Assembly: GCF_003319185.1 (NCBI RefSeq)
Contig: NZ_QOHJ01000005.1
Location: 186,001 to 250,000 of the forward strand
Direction of reading: 5' to 3'
DNA: 64,000 nucleotides
Source: Blastococcus sp. TF02A-30
GTDB lineage: Bacteria > Actinomycetota > Actinomycetes > Mycobacteriales > Geodermatophilaceae
Shown: positions 38,840 through 47,374 of the stretch, piece after piece
How positions within the stretch are numbered: the first letter of the stretch is position 1
Layout: every line of letters starts with the position of its first letter
Program-made: the position numbers and the translations under genes
The notes under the pieces: generated by a model
Database searches by the model: none
Told to the model about the DNA's origin: nothing
What the model saw: only the letters and a program-made list of their open reading frames with translations

Positions 38840-39733
38840 ATGCAGAGCAGCGGCATCAGGACGGCGTCCGTCGGCGACATCGAGCTGGCCTACGAGACCT
38901 TCGGCGATCCCGCGGACCCGCCGGTGCTCCTGGTGATGGGGCTGGCCACCCAGATGATCGGCTGGCCCGACGAGTTCTGCGCCGGGCTGGTCGAGCGCGG
39001 CCTGTTCGTCGTCCGCTTCGACAACCGCGACATCGGGCTGTCCACGCACGTCCACGAGGCCGGCGCCCCGGACATCATGTCCGTGCTGGGCGGCGACCGG
39101 AGCGGCATCGCCTACGGCCTCGACGACCTCGCCGACGACACGGCCGGGCTGCTGGACGTCCTGGGTCTCGGCAGCGTGCACGTCGTGGGCGCCTCGATGG
39201 GCGGGATGATCGCCCAGCTGGTCGCCATCCGGCACCCGGAGCGCGTCCGCAGCCTCACCTCGATCATGTCCACCACCGGCGACCCCTCGGTCGGCGCACC
39301 GGCCGAGTCGGCGCTGGCGGTGCTGCTCGCTCCCCCGGCCGGCGACCGCGAGGCGGCGGTCCAGCGCGTCGTCGACACCTACCGGGTCATCGGCTCGCCC
39401 GGCTTCGAGTTCGCAGAGGACGACGTCCGTGCCCGCGCCGGGCTGTCGTTCGACCGGGCCTACGACCCGGCCGGCGTGGCGCGGCAGCTGACCGCGATCC
39501 TCACCTGCGCCGACCGCACGCCGGACCTCGGCAAGCTCGACGTGCCCGCCCTGGTGATCCACGGGGAGCAGGACCCGCTGGTGCAGGTCAGCGGCGGGCG
39601 GGCGACCGCGGCGGCCATCCCGGGCGCGGAGCTGCTCGTGGTCGACGGCATGGGCCACGACCTCCCGCGCGCGCTGTGGCCGCAGCTGATCGACCGCATC
39701 ACCGCGCTGATCGCGGGCGCCGAGGCCCGCTGA
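38840..39733 (+). CDS. Alpha/beta-fold hydrolase
   Basis: 297 residues. The nucleophile elbow is VVGASMGGMIAQL (Ser in GxSxGG), the oxyanion region LLVMGLATQMIGWPDEF, the acid lies in VIHGEQDPLVQV (Asp) and the histidine in DGMGHDLPRALW. These complete the Ser-Asp-His triad. Such esterase-like proteins (pimeloyl-ester or epoxide hydrolase group) act on many substrates; none can be assigned. ATG is chosen because TAGCGT lies 7 bases before it. Confidence 0.9.
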   Translation: MQSSGIRTASVGDIELAYETFGDPADPPVLLVMGLATQMIGWPDEFCAGLVERGLFVVRFDNRDIGLSTHVHEAGAPDIMSVLGGDRSGIAYGLDDLADDTAGLLDVLGLGSVHVVGASMGGMIAQLVAIRHPERVRSLTSIMSTTGDPSVGAPAESALAVLLAPPAGDREAAVQRVVDTYRVIGSPGFEFAEDDVRARAGLSFDRAYDPAGVARQLTAILTCADRTPDLGKLDVPALVIHGEQDPLVQVSGGRATAAAIPGAELLVVDGMGHDLPRALWPQLIDRITALIAGAEAR

Positions 39734-39752
39734 CCGCGTCCGGCCTGCCACG

Positions 39753-40223
39753 ATGCCGGTCGTGGACGCTCCGGGACGACCGCCTCGGATACCGCCGACG
39801 TGGTTCGTGCGCACCGCGTGGCGGGTCCACCGCGCCCTGCACCGGCTCAGCGGCGGACGGTTCCTCTGGACGCCCGCGAACAAGCGGGGCTGGGGCGCCC
39901 TGCGCCTGACGACCACCGGCCGGCGGACCGGTCAGCAGCGCGACGTCATCGTGGCCTACCTCGAGGACGGGCCCGACCTCGTGCTGGTCGCCATGAACGG
40001 GTGGCAGGAGGGCCACCCGGCGTGGGCGCTCAACCTGCAGGCGCACCCCGACGCGGTGGTTCGGCTGTCGGGCCGGGAGCCGCGACCCGTGCGCGCCCGG
40101 ATCGCCACCGGCGCGGAGCGGGACCGGCTCTGGGCGCGGTGGGTGGCGGTCAACGGGGACTTCGACGCCTACGCGGGCAACCGTGCCACCGAGACGCCGG
40201 TGCTCGTGCTCGAGCCCCGCTGA
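39753..40223 (+). CDS. F420-dependent deazaflavin reductase family protein (DDN-like)
   Basis: 156 residues. The family fold is shown by ALRLTTTGRRTGQQRDVIVAYLEDG and the F420-phosphate region AMNGWQEGHPAWALNLQAHPDAVV, followed by VRARIATGAERDRLWARWVAV. Members reduce quinones, nitro compounds or aflatoxin with F420H2. F420 use is inferred from the family. It starts 19 bases after the hydrolase stop, so they may share a transcript. The start could also be the GTG three codons later. It converges on the GH16 gene. Confidence 0.85.
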   Translation: MPVVDAPGRPPRIPPTWFVRTAWRVHRALHRLSGGRFLWTPANKRGWGALRLTTTGRRTGQQRDVIVAYLEDGPDLVLVAMNGWQEGHPAWALNLQAHPDAVVRLSGREPRPVRARIATGAERDRLWARWVAVNGDFDAYAGNRATETPVLVLEPR

Positions 40224-40230
40224 CGGCCGC

Positions 40231-40974
40231 TCAGCCCACGGCCGGGGTCCCGCGGACCGACGCGACGACCAGCTCCGGCACGAACCCGGGCTCCCGCCCG
40301 CCGGCGCGGGCCGGGAAGTCGAAGACGCCGATCATCAGCTGGACGGGGTAGCCGGGGGCCTGGTCCAGGGTGCGGACGACGGCGCCGTCGACGCGGAACG
40401 CCAGGGAGCCCGGCGCCCACTCCACGGCGTAGTCGTGGAACCGGGCGACGTCGAGGTCCAGACGTGGCGCCACGAAGTCCTGGCGCAGCCCCGGGTCCCG
40501 GAACGCCTTGACCCCCATGCCGACCTCGGCCGACCCCGGCCGCACCGCGTCCCCGAAGATCTCCGCCACGCAGATCTCGCCCGAGTGCTCGGGGACGTCC
40601 TCGATCCCCGACATCCAGAACGCCACCATCGAGCCGGCGTCCACCACCCCGCGCATGCGGACCTCGACCCGGCCGTACCGCGGCGTGTACCCCCGGAACG
40701 GCGGGTGCTGCTCGCGCACGACCAGCCCGTCGGCGAACGGCTGCTGCCCCGGCGCGGAGCCGGACTGCACGCAGGAGACCCGCAGCGGCTCGTCGTGCAG
40801 CTCGGAGCACCACAGCGGCTGGTCCGGGGGGATGGTGAGGTGCAGCTCGCCGTCGCGGACGTCGTACGTCGCCGCCGACTCCGCGCGGGAGCTCCAGTGC
40901 GGCAGGTACCAGGGGAACCAGACCTCGGGGTCCAGCGTGCTGCCCGGGAACCGCTCGTCCAGCTGCTCGCGCAC
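40231..40974 (-). CDS. Glycoside hydrolase family 16-like protein
   Basis: 247 residues. The beta-jellyroll layout is visible: LDPEVWFPWYLPHW, RYGRVEVRMRGVVDAGSMVAFWM and the strand FHDYAVEWAPGSLAFRVDGAVV, all typical of laminarinase/endoglucanase folds. The catalytic strand reads GEICVAEIFG. The outer glutamates (133 and 138) fit ExDxxE but the middle aspartate is cysteine. No signal peptide is present, so it should be cytosolic unless exported otherwise. The GTG start has TAGCGT 7 bases upstream. Fold likely, enzyme activity uncertain. Confidence 0.8.
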   Translation of the reverse strand: MREQLDERFPGSTLDPEVWFPWYLPHWSSRAESAATYDVRDGELHLTIPPDQPLWCSELHDEPLRVSCVQSGSAPGQQPFADGLVVREQHPPFRGYTPRYGRVEVRMRGVVDAGSMVAFWMSGIEDVPEHSGEICVAEIFGDAVRPGSAEVGMGVKAFRDPGLRQDFVAPRLDLDVARFHDYAVEWAPGSLAFRVDGAVVRTLDQAPGYPVQLMIGVFDFPARAGGREPGFVPELVVASVRGTPAVG

Positions 40975-40981
40975 GGCCGGC

Positions 40982-40987
40982 ACGCTA
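40982..40987 (-). promoter_or_regulatory. -10 element (TAGCGT), leaderless
   Basis: It is 7 bases before the GTG of the GH16-like gene. Confidence 0.5.
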
Positions 40988-41000
40988 GCGCCGGGGCAGC

Positions 41001-41771
41001 TCAGCTGGTGAGCAGCCCGCCCTCGACCGGGATCGTCGTCCCGGTGACGTAGCCGCCGGCGTCGCTCACCAGGAAGACCAGCGCGGCGGCGAGCTCCACC
41101 GGATCGCCGGCCCGGCCCACGAGGACGCGGCCCATCTGCTGCTCCAGGTAGCCCTCGGGGTACTGCTCGGTCATCTCCGACGCGAAGAACCCGGGCGCCA
41201 GCGCGTTCACCCGGATGCCCTTGCGGCCGGTCCACTGCTGCGCCAGGTCCCGCGTGAGCCCGATCAGGCCCGCCTTGCTCGCGGCGTACGCGGCCTGCGG
41301 CAGACCGGCGGTGGTCAGCCCCAGGATGCTGGAGATGTTCACGATCGAGCTGCCCGGCTGCATGACCCGCGCGCACGCCTGGGCCATCCAGTAGCAGCCG
41401 TTGAGGTTGACGTCGATGACCGACCGGAACTGCTCGGGCGTCTCGCGGGTGGCCGGGACGGCGGTGCCGATGCCGGCGTTGTTGACCAGGACGTCGACCC
41501 GCCCGAACTCGGCCATCGCGGCGTCGACCAGCGCCTGGCAGTCCTCGGGGACGGCGACGTCGGTGCGCACCGCGATCGCCCGGCAGCCGGTCGCCTCCAC
41601 CGCGCGCTGCGTCTCGGCGAGCTTGTCGGTGCGGCGGGCGCCGAGGACGACGTCGGCACCGGCCTCGGCGAGGGTCCGGGCGAACACCGCCCCCAGCCCG
41701 GAGGACGCGCCGGTCACGACGGCGACCTTCCCGTCGAGGCGGAACAGGTCCAGGATCGTCCGATCGGTCAC
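41001..41771 (-). CDS. Short-chain dehydrogenase/reductase (SDR)
   Basis: 256 residues, classical SDR. The cofactor loop is VVTGASSGLGAVFAR, with NNAGIGTAVP, catalytic Ser in VNISSILG, and Tyr-Lys in YAASKAGLIG. R in GARRTDKL after the second strand suggests NADP preference. PGFFASEMTEQYP and the C-terminal YVTGTTIPVEGGLL are typical of 3-oxoacyl or gluconate dehydrogenase-like members. Substrate unknown. The GTG start has TAGGTT 6 bases upstream. Confidence 0.9.
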   Translation of the reverse strand: MTDRTILDLFRLDGKVAVVTGASSGLGAVFARTLAEAGADVVLGARRTDKLAETQRAVEATGCRAIAVRTDVAVPEDCQALVDAAMAEFGRVDVLVNNAGIGTAVPATRETPEQFRSVIDVNLNGCYWMAQACARVMQPGSSIVNISSILGLTTAGLPQAAYAASKAGLIGLTRDLAQQWTGRKGIRVNALAPGFFASEMTEQYPEGYLEQQMGRVLVGRAGDPVELAAALVFLVSDAGGYVTGTTIPVEGGLLTS

Positions 41772-41777
41772 CGCCCG

Positions 41778-41783
41778 AACCTA
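41778..41783 (-). promoter_or_regulatory. -10 element (TAGGTT), leaderless
   Basis: It is 6 bases before the SDR GTG, inside the 19-base gap after the ABC-F gene. Confidence 0.45.
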
Positions 41784-41790
41784 GCCGAGG

Positions 41791-43428
41791 TCAGCGCTCG
41801 GTGACCGTCCCGTCGACGACCTCGAGCCGCCGGGTGGTGTGCACGGCGTCGAGCATCCGGCGGTCGTGCGTGACCAGCAGCAGCGTCCCGGTGTAGCCGC
41901 CCAGCGCCTGCTCGAGCTGCTCGATCGCCGGCAGGTCGAGGTGGTTGGTCGGCTCGTCGAGGACCAGCACGTTGATCCCCCGCGCCTGGAGCAGCGCCAG
42001 GGCCGCCCGGGTGCGCTCGCCCGGCGACAGCGTCTCCGCGGGGCGGAGCACGTGCTCGTGCGTCAGCCCGAACTTGGCCAGCAGCGTGCGGACCTCCGCC
42101 GTCGGCCAGTCCGGCACCTCCGCGCCGAAGGCGTCCACCAGCTGCTCCGGGCCGAAGAACCGCGACCGCGCCTGGTCGATCTCGCCGATCCGCACCGAGG
42201 GCCCGAGCGACGCGGTGCCCTCGTCGAGCTCGGCACGGCCCAGGAGCGCGGCGAGCAGGGTGGACTTGCCCGACCCGTTGGCGCCGGTGATCGCCACCCG
42301 GTCGCCCCAGTCGACCTGCAGGTCCACCGGGCCGAGGGTGAAGCCGCCCCGGCGGACGACGGCGCCGCGCAGGGCGGCCACCACGGCACCGGCCCGCGGG
42401 GCGGCGGCGATCTCCATCCGCAGCTCCCACTCCTTGCGTGGCTCCTCCACCACCTCGAGCCGTTCGATCATCCGCTCGGTCTGCTTGGCCTTGGCGCCCT
42501 GCTTCTCCGACGACGCCCGGTTGTGCGCCCGGATGTGCTTGTCGCCGTCCTTGGACTTCTTGATCGAGTCGCGCACGCCCTTGGCCAGCCAGTTCCGCTG
42601 CATCCGCGCCCGCGCCTCGAGGCCGGCCCTGGTCTCGGCGAACTCCTCGTACTCCTCGCGCGCGTGCCGCCGGGCCACCTCCCGCTCGGCCAGGTAGGCC
42701 TCGTAGCCGCCGTCGACGACGCGGACCAGCTGCTGGGCGAGGTCGAGCTCGACGACGCGGGTCACCGTCCGGGACAGGAACTCGCGGTCGTGGCTGACCA
42801 CGACGATGCCCGACCGCGCGCCGGTGACGAAGCGCTCGAGCTGGTCCAGCCCGGCGAGGTCGAGGTCGTTGGTGGGCTCGTCGAGGAGCAGCAGGTCGTA
42901 CCGGGACAGCAGCAGCGAGGCCAGCCCGACCCGCGCCGCCTGGCCACCGGACAGCCCGGTCATCCCCGCGTCGAGCGCCACCCCGGGCGCCACCTGGGCG
43001 ACGACCTCCGCGGCGCGCTCGTCGAGGTCCGCCCCGCCGAGGGCCAGCCAGCGCTCCAGGGCGTCGCCGTAGGCGTCGTCCGCGCCGTCCTCCCCCGCGC
43101 TCAGCCGCTCGGTCGCCTCGTCGAGCGCCGCCTGCGCCTGCGCGACACCGGTGCGGCGCGCCAGTGCGGCGAGCACCGTCTCCCCCGGCCGCCGCTCGTG
43201 CTCCTGCGGCAGGTACCCGAGGGTTGCCGTGGGCGGGCTGACCGTCACGCTGCCGGACTCGGCGGGGAGGTCCCCGGCCAGGGTGCGCAGCAGGGTGGAC
43301 TTGCCGGCGCCGTTGACCCCGACCAGGCCCACGACGTCGCCCGGGGCGACCACGAGGTCGAGATCGGAGAACAGGACGCGGGCGCCGTGCCCGGCGGCCA
43401 GGCCGCGGGCGACGAGGGTGGCACTCAC
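41791..43428 (-). CDS. ABC-F family ATPase (ribosome-associated, antibiotic-resistance/EttA type)
   Basis: 545 residues, two ABC domains and no membrane segments. The first has GVNGAGKSTLL, LSGGQAARVGLASLLLSRY and LLLLDEPTNDLD. The second has GANGSGKSTLL, LSPGERTRAALALLQ and VLVLDEPTNHLD. Between them lies a charged helical linker (RNWLAKGVRDSIKKSKDGDKH, then KAKQTERMIERLE), the P-site tRNA interaction motif of ABC-F proteins. Such factors rescue stalled ribosomes or protect against ribosome drugs. Which one cannot be told. The GTG start is preferred to a TTG nine codons earlier. Confidence 0.92.
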   Translation of the reverse strand: MSATLVARGLAAGHGARVLFSDLDLVVAPGDVVGLVGVNGAGKSTLLRTLAGDLPAESGSVTVSPPTATLGYLPQEHERRPGETVLAALARRTGVAQAQAALDEATERLSAGEDGADDAYGDALERWLALGGADLDERAAEVVAQVAPGVALDAGMTGLSGGQAARVGLASLLLSRYDLLLLDEPTNDLDLAGLDQLERFVTGARSGIVVVSHDREFLSRTVTRVVELDLAQQLVRVVDGGYEAYLAEREVARRHAREEYEEFAETRAGLEARARMQRNWLAKGVRDSIKKSKDGDKHIRAHNRASSEKQGAKAKQTERMIERLEVVEEPRKEWELRMEIAAAPRAGAVVAALRGAVVRRGGFTLGPVDLQVDWGDRVAITGANGSGKSTLLAALLGRAELDEGTASLGPSVRIGEIDQARSRFFGPEQLVDAFGAEVPDWPTAEVRTLLAKFGLTHEHVLRPAETLSPGERTRAALALLQARGINVLVLDEPTNHLDLPAIEQLEQALGGYTGTLLLVTHDRRMLDAVHTTRRLEVVDGTVTER

Positions 43429-43456
43429 GAGGGACCAGCCTGCCACCGCGGGCAAC

Positions 43457-44518
43457 TCAGTTCCCGGAGGGCTCCTCGCCGGTCTCGTCGTCGAAGTCGG
43501 CGTCCTCGTAGTGCTCCGGCGAGACGTCGGCGTCGGTCCGCCGGCGGCGCACCAGCCACGGCTGGAGGTGGTCGTAGCCGCGCACCGACACCCGGCGCAG
43601 CGGCCGCACCCGGTACTCGGGGAGCTCGCGCAGCCGCTGGGCGAGGTCGCGGTCGACGAGCAGCGCGCCCGGCCGCGCCAGCGACGTGAGCCGGCTGGCC
43701 AGGTTGACCACCGGTGAGTAGACGTCGCCGAGCCGGGTCAGGACCGGGCCGTAGGCGGCCCCGACCCGCAGCTTCGGCCGGTCGTCGGCGTTCCACGCGT
43801 CCGGGAGCGCCAGCCCGATCTCGGCGGCGTCGACCGCGGAGGTCGCGGTGAACAGGACGCCGTCCCCGACCGTCTTGACGACCCGGCCGTGGTGGCGGGC
43901 GATGACCTCGGTGGCGATGGCCTCGAAGTCCTCGACCATGGCGCCGAGCTCGCGGCCGCCCATGCCGCGGCTGCGGGAGGTGTAGCCGACCAGGTCGGCG
44001 AAGCCGACCGCCAGCTCCCGCCGGTCGCCGGGGCCGACCGCGGAGAGCAGCCGGTCGGCGTTGGCCGCGAGGTGCCGGCGCCACACGTAGTCCTGCACCT
44101 CCCGCAGGGCCGGTAGCAGGGCACGCGCCGCGGCCACGGCGTCCTCGGTCGAGGCCCGCGTCCGGTCCCCGCCGCGCCCGAGGGCGTCGGCGAGCATGTC
44201 GGTCTGCCAGTCGGCCAGCCGGGACAGCGACTGCCCCATCGCGCGGGCGATCGAGGCCTCGGTCGCGGGATCGACGAACCCGGAGTCGATCAGCGTCGAC
44301 AGGACCGCCAGCGCCTGGACGTCGGCGTCGGTGAACGCCGGGTCGTCGTCCGCGGCGTCGGGGAAACCGAGGGCCCGCCACAGCCGCTGGGTGCGCTCGG
44401 GCGGCATGCCGGCCCGCTGCGCCACCTGCAGCCGGGTGTACCGGCGCGGCCCGTCGAGCAGCAGCCGTTCCAGCGCCTCCCGGGCGTCCCCGGCCGGGAC
44501 CTCGCCGGGCTCGTCCAC
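43457..44518 (-). CDS. Class III adenylate cyclase with N-terminal regulatory domain
   Basis: 353 residues. The C-terminal cyclase domain (about 165-330) has both metal aspartates (D175 in GFADLVGYTS, D219 in VGDGVLF), the adenine-selecting lysine K215 (RVVKTVGDG), and transition-state residues N272 and R276 in VVNLASRL, so it should be active and make cAMP. The N-terminal 150 residues are helical and resemble the regulatory domain of mycobacterial pH-sensing cyclases such as Rv2212 (recalled likeness, not tested). No membrane helix. GTG start. It lies 14 bases after the USP gene. Confidence 0.92.
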   Translation of the reverse strand: MDEPGEVPAGDAREALERLLLDGPRRYTRLQVAQRAGMPPERTQRLWRALGFPDAADDDPAFTDADVQALAVLSTLIDSGFVDPATEASIARAMGQSLSRLADWQTDMLADALGRGGDRTRASTEDAVAAARALLPALREVQDYVWRRHLAANADRLLSAVGPGDRRELAVGFADLVGYTSRSRGMGGRELGAMVEDFEAIATEVIARHHGRVVKTVGDGVLFTATSAVDAAEIGLALPDAWNADDRPKLRVGAAYGPVLTRLGDVYSPVVNLASRLTSLARPGALLVDRDLAQRLRELPEYRVRPLRRVSVRGYDHLQPWLVRRRRTDADVSPEHYEDADFDDETGEEPSGN

Positions 44519-44532
44519 GCCTGCGCCCCGCG

Positions 44533-45003
44533 TCAGCCCGTGGTGTGCACGACGAGCACGTCGCAGGTCGAGCGGCGGGTGGCGTCGGCCGGGACGGAGC
44601 CGAGCAGCCGGCCCTTGATCCCGGCCAGCCCGCGGTTGCCGACGACGAGCAGGTCGGCGTCCTCCCGGCGGACGACGTCGAGGAGGGCCTCCACCGGGGA
44701 ACCCTGGACCGCGACCGTGCGCACGTCCCCCGCCCCGGCCTTCGCGGCGCGCTCGGCGGCGGTGCGGACGGTGTCCTCGGCCGGGTGCGAGCCCATCACC
44801 TGGTAGGCCTCGTCGCCCAGGGCGTCCTGGGCCCGCGTCAGCTCGCGGTCGTCGGCGTCGGCGGGCAGGTACGCGCAGGCGATGACGAGGGTGGCCCCGC
44901 AGGCGCCGGCCAGGGCGCCGGCCCGGGCGACCGCCCGGAGCGAGGACTCCGAGCCGTCGGTGCCGACGACGACCGTCCGGTAGGCGTTCGCGCTGTCGCT
45001 CAC
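44533..45003 (-). CDS. Universal stress protein (UspA family), ATP-binding type
   Basis: 156 residues, one USP domain. TVVVGTDGSESSLRAVARA starts the fold, and the ATP-binding signature G-x2-G-x9-G-S is VVGNRGLAGIKGRLLGS. It likely binds ATP and acts in dormancy or stress signalling. The GTG at VSDSANAY is chosen because TAGAGT lies 7 bases upstream. It precedes a cyclase gene, and in mycobacteria USP proteins and cAMP signalling interact, so a functional link is possible but inferred. Confidence 0.92.
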   Translation of the reverse strand: MSDSANAYRTVVVGTDGSESSLRAVARAGALAGACGATLVIACAYLPADADDRELTRAQDALGDEAYQVMGSHPAEDTVRTAAERAAKAGAGDVRTVAVQGSPVEALLDVVRREDADLLVVGNRGLAGIKGRLLGSVPADATRRSTCDVLVVHTTG

Positions 45004-45010
45004 GGCGCGC

Positions 45011-45016
45011 ACTCTA
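45011..45016 (-). promoter_or_regulatory. -10 element (TAGAGT), leaderless
   Basis: It is 7 bases before the GTG of the universal stress protein gene and decides between two possible starts. Confidence 0.5.
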
Positions 45017-45094
45017 TGTGACCGTGTGCCGGGGGTCACCCGGAGATCATGGACCCCCGCCACCCCCGTGCCGATCGCGACAGGACGCCGCCGC

Positions 45095-46303
45095 ATGCCC
45101 CCGACCAGCACCATCGCCCCGGACGCGGCGCTGCGCCGCGCCCGCGCGGCGGTCGGCGCCTGCTTCTTCTTCAACGCCGTGCTCTACGCCGACCTCATCC
45201 CCCGGCTGCCGGAGATCAAGGCGGAGCTCGGGCTGAGCAACTCCGCGCTGGGCACCGCGCTGGCCGCCCAGCCCCTCGGCGCGCTGCTCGCGGGGCTCGC
45301 CGTGGCACCGGTGATCCGCCGGCTCGGGTCGGCACGGGTGGCCAGCACCGGCCTGGCCGTGCTCGCCGCAGCCATCTGGGCGGCCGCCTCGGCGCCGCAC
45401 TGGGGCGTGCTGGCCGGCGCCCTGCTCGTGGCCGGCGCTGTCGACGCCAGCGTCGACGTCGCCATGAACGCCCAGGGCCTGCGGGTCCAGCGGCGCTACG
45501 GCCGGTCGATCCTCAACGCCTTCCACGGCCTCTGGAGCGTCGGGTCGGTGGCGGGCGGGCTCCTCGGTGCCGCGGCGGCCGGGCTCGGGATCCCGCTGTC
45601 GCTGCACCTGGGCGTGGTCGCGCTGGTCTTCGGCACCACGGCGCTGCTCGGCACCCGGTTCCTGCTGCCGGGCCCGGACGAGGACGACCGCCCCGACATC
45701 CCCGCCGACGAGACGACCCGGGCGATCGTGCCGCCGACACGGGCCGTCGTCGTCACCGGCATGGCCCTGCTGGGCGTGCTGGCCGCCTGCGGGGCCTTCG
45801 TCGAGGACGCGGGCAGCTCGTGGAGCGCGCTCTACCTGCGCGACGAGCTGGACGCCGGCCCGGCCACCGCCGGGCTGGCCTTCGTGGCGCTCTCGCTGGC
45901 CATGACCGTCGGCCGGTTCACCGGCGACCGCGCCGTCGACCGCTTCGGGCAGCGCCGCGTGGTGCGCATCGGCGGCCTGCTCGCGGCCGCGGGGCTCGGT
46001 GCCGCTCTGGCGCTGCCCTCCGTCCCGCTCACCCTGGTCGGCTTCGCGCTGGCCGGTCTCGGCGTCGCCACGCTGATCCCGGCGGTCTACCACGCCGCCG
46101 ACGAGCTGCCGGGCCTCCGGCCGGGGGTGGGTCTGGCAGTCGTCAACCTGCTGCTCCGGCTGGGGTTCCTCGTCGTCCCGCCGCTGATCGGCGTGCTGGC
46201 CGACGCGACCAGCCTGCGCCTCGCGCTGGTCACCGTCGTCGTCGCCGGCCTCGTCGCGGCCGTCGTCGGCCGCGTGCTGCCGCGGACCGTCGCGCACGGC
46301 TGA
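45095..46303 (+). CDS. Major facilitator superfamily transporter
   Basis: 402 residues with twelve hydrophobic segments and a central charged loop (PGPDEDDRPDIPADE). The first helices read CFFFNAVLYADLIPRLPEIKAELGL with an MFS-like loop motif at VAPVIRRLG, and FTGDRAVDRFGQRRVV marks the start of the second half (D-R-x-G-x-R). ASVDVAMNAQG and FHGLWSVGS are typical of the YbjJ/FucP-like subgroup that includes sugar or drug exporters. Substrate unknown. The ATG at MPPTSTIAP is chosen over an upstream frame that would overlap the divergent promoter region. Confidence 0.9.
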   Translation: MPPTSTIAPDAALRRARAAVGACFFFNAVLYADLIPRLPEIKAELGLSNSALGTALAAQPLGALLAGLAVAPVIRRLGSARVASTGLAVLAAAIWAAASAPHWGVLAGALLVAGAVDASVDVAMNAQGLRVQRRYGRSILNAFHGLWSVGSVAGGLLGAAAAGLGIPLSLHLGVVALVFGTTALLGTRFLLPGPDEDDRPDIPADETTRAIVPPTRAVVVTGMALLGVLAACGAFVEDAGSSWSALYLRDELDAGPATAGLAFVALSLAMTVGRFTGDRAVDRFGQRRVVRIGGLLAAAGLGAALALPSVPLTLVGFALAGLGVATLIPAVYHAADELPGLRPGVGLAVVNLLLRLGFLVVPPLIGVLADATSLRLALVTVVVAGLVAAVVGRVLPRTVAHG

Positions 46304-46327
46304 CCGCCGGGGCGGCGCGCCCGGACC

Positions 46328-46405
46328 GGAAATGGCTCCCACCTGCGGGGTCGGGTGCGCTTGGATGGTCCCGACCCGCCCGACGACGAGGAGAGCGCCA
46401 TTTCC
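46328..46405 (+). repeat. Inverted repeat flanking the translation start of the ABC exporter
   Basis: GGAAATGGC (46328-46336) and its complement GCCATTTCC (46397-46405) could pair over 60 bases. The right arm contains the probable ATT start codon. Confidence 0.4.
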
Positions 46406-47374
46406 AGCGCAACCACCGCGGCCACCGGACCCGTGCGGGTCGAGGTCAGCGGACTCACCAAGTCCTTCGGGGCCGTGCGCGCGGTCTCCGACCTCGGCTT
46501 CACCGTCGAACCCGGCCAGGTGACCGGCTTCCTGGGCCCGAACGGCGCCGGGAAGACCACCACGCTGCGCATGGTCCTGGGGCTGATCAACCCCGATGCC
46601 GGCACCGCCACCTTCAACGGCACGCCGTACACGGCGCTGCCGGCCCCGACGCGGACCGTGGGCGCGGTGCTCGAGACCGCGTTCCACCCGGCCCGGTCAG
46701 CGCGCAACCACCTGCGCGTCTACTGCCGGGCGGCCGGGCTGCCCCTGTCGCGCGCCGACGAGGTGCTCGTGCAGGTGGGGCTGAGCGATGCCGCCGGGCG
46801 GCGCGCGGGCGGCTACTCGCTGGGCATGCGGCAGCGCCTGGCCCTGGCCACCGCGCTGCTGGGCGACCCGGCGGTGCTCGTCCTCGACGAGCCGGCCAAC
46901 GGGCTGGACCCCGAGGGCATCCAGTGGCTGCGCGGCTTCCTGCGCCACCTGGCCCACGACCAGGGCCGCACCGTGCTGGTGTCCAGCCACCTGCTGTCCG
47001 AGGTCGAGCAGACGGTCGACCGCGTGGTCATCGTCGGCGCCGGCCGGCTCGTGCGCGAGGGCTCGATGGCCGACCTCCGCGCGGGTGCCGCGCAGGGCGG
47101 CACGGTGCTCGTCCGCAGCCCGGAGGCCGACCGGCTCGCCGAGCTGCTGCGCGCCGAGGGGGCCGAGGTCGCCCTCGACGGCGGCGGCAGCCTGACCGTG
47201 ACCGGCCGCTCCCCCGCCGACATCGGGCACCGGGCCTTCACCGCCGGGGTGGAGCTGCACGAGCTCCGGGCGCACACCAGCGGCCTCGAGGAGATCTACT
47301 TCCAGCTCACCGCCGGCCAGGAGCAGTTCGCCGCACCGGCGGCCGGCGCGACCTCCCAGGGGGGCACCCGATGA
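46400..47374 (+). CDS. ABC transporter ATP-binding protein (DrrA-like exporter class)
   Basis: 324 residues. Walker A is GPNGAGKTTTLRM, the signature YSLGMRQRLALATALLG, Walker B VLVLDEPANGLDPEG and the switch histidine is in VSSHLLSE. A C-terminal extension of about 90 residues ends EEIYFQLTAGQ, as in the DrrA/CcmA-type family. The start is unusual: a strong GAGGAGAG site stands 4 bases before ATT, which fits family length. The nearest standard starts are a GTG 15 codons upstream with no ribosome site and a GTG about 10 codons in. The stop overlaps the permease start (ATGA). Confidence 0.92.
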   Translation: MSSATTAATGPVRVEVSGLTKSFGAVRAVSDLGFTVEPGQVTGFLGPNGAGKTTTLRMVLGLINPDAGTATFNGTPYTALPAPTRTVGAVLETAFHPARSARNHLRVYCRAAGLPLSRADEVLVQVGLSDAAGRRAGGYSLGMRQRLALATALLGDPAVLVLDEPANGLDPEGIQWLRGFLRHLAHDQGRTVLVSSHLLSEVEQTVDRVVIVGAGRLVREGSMADLRAGAAQGGTVLVRSPEADRLAELLRAEGAEVALDGGGSLTVTGRSPADIGHRAFTAGVELHELRAHTSGLEEIYFQLTAGQEQFAAPAAGATSQGGTR

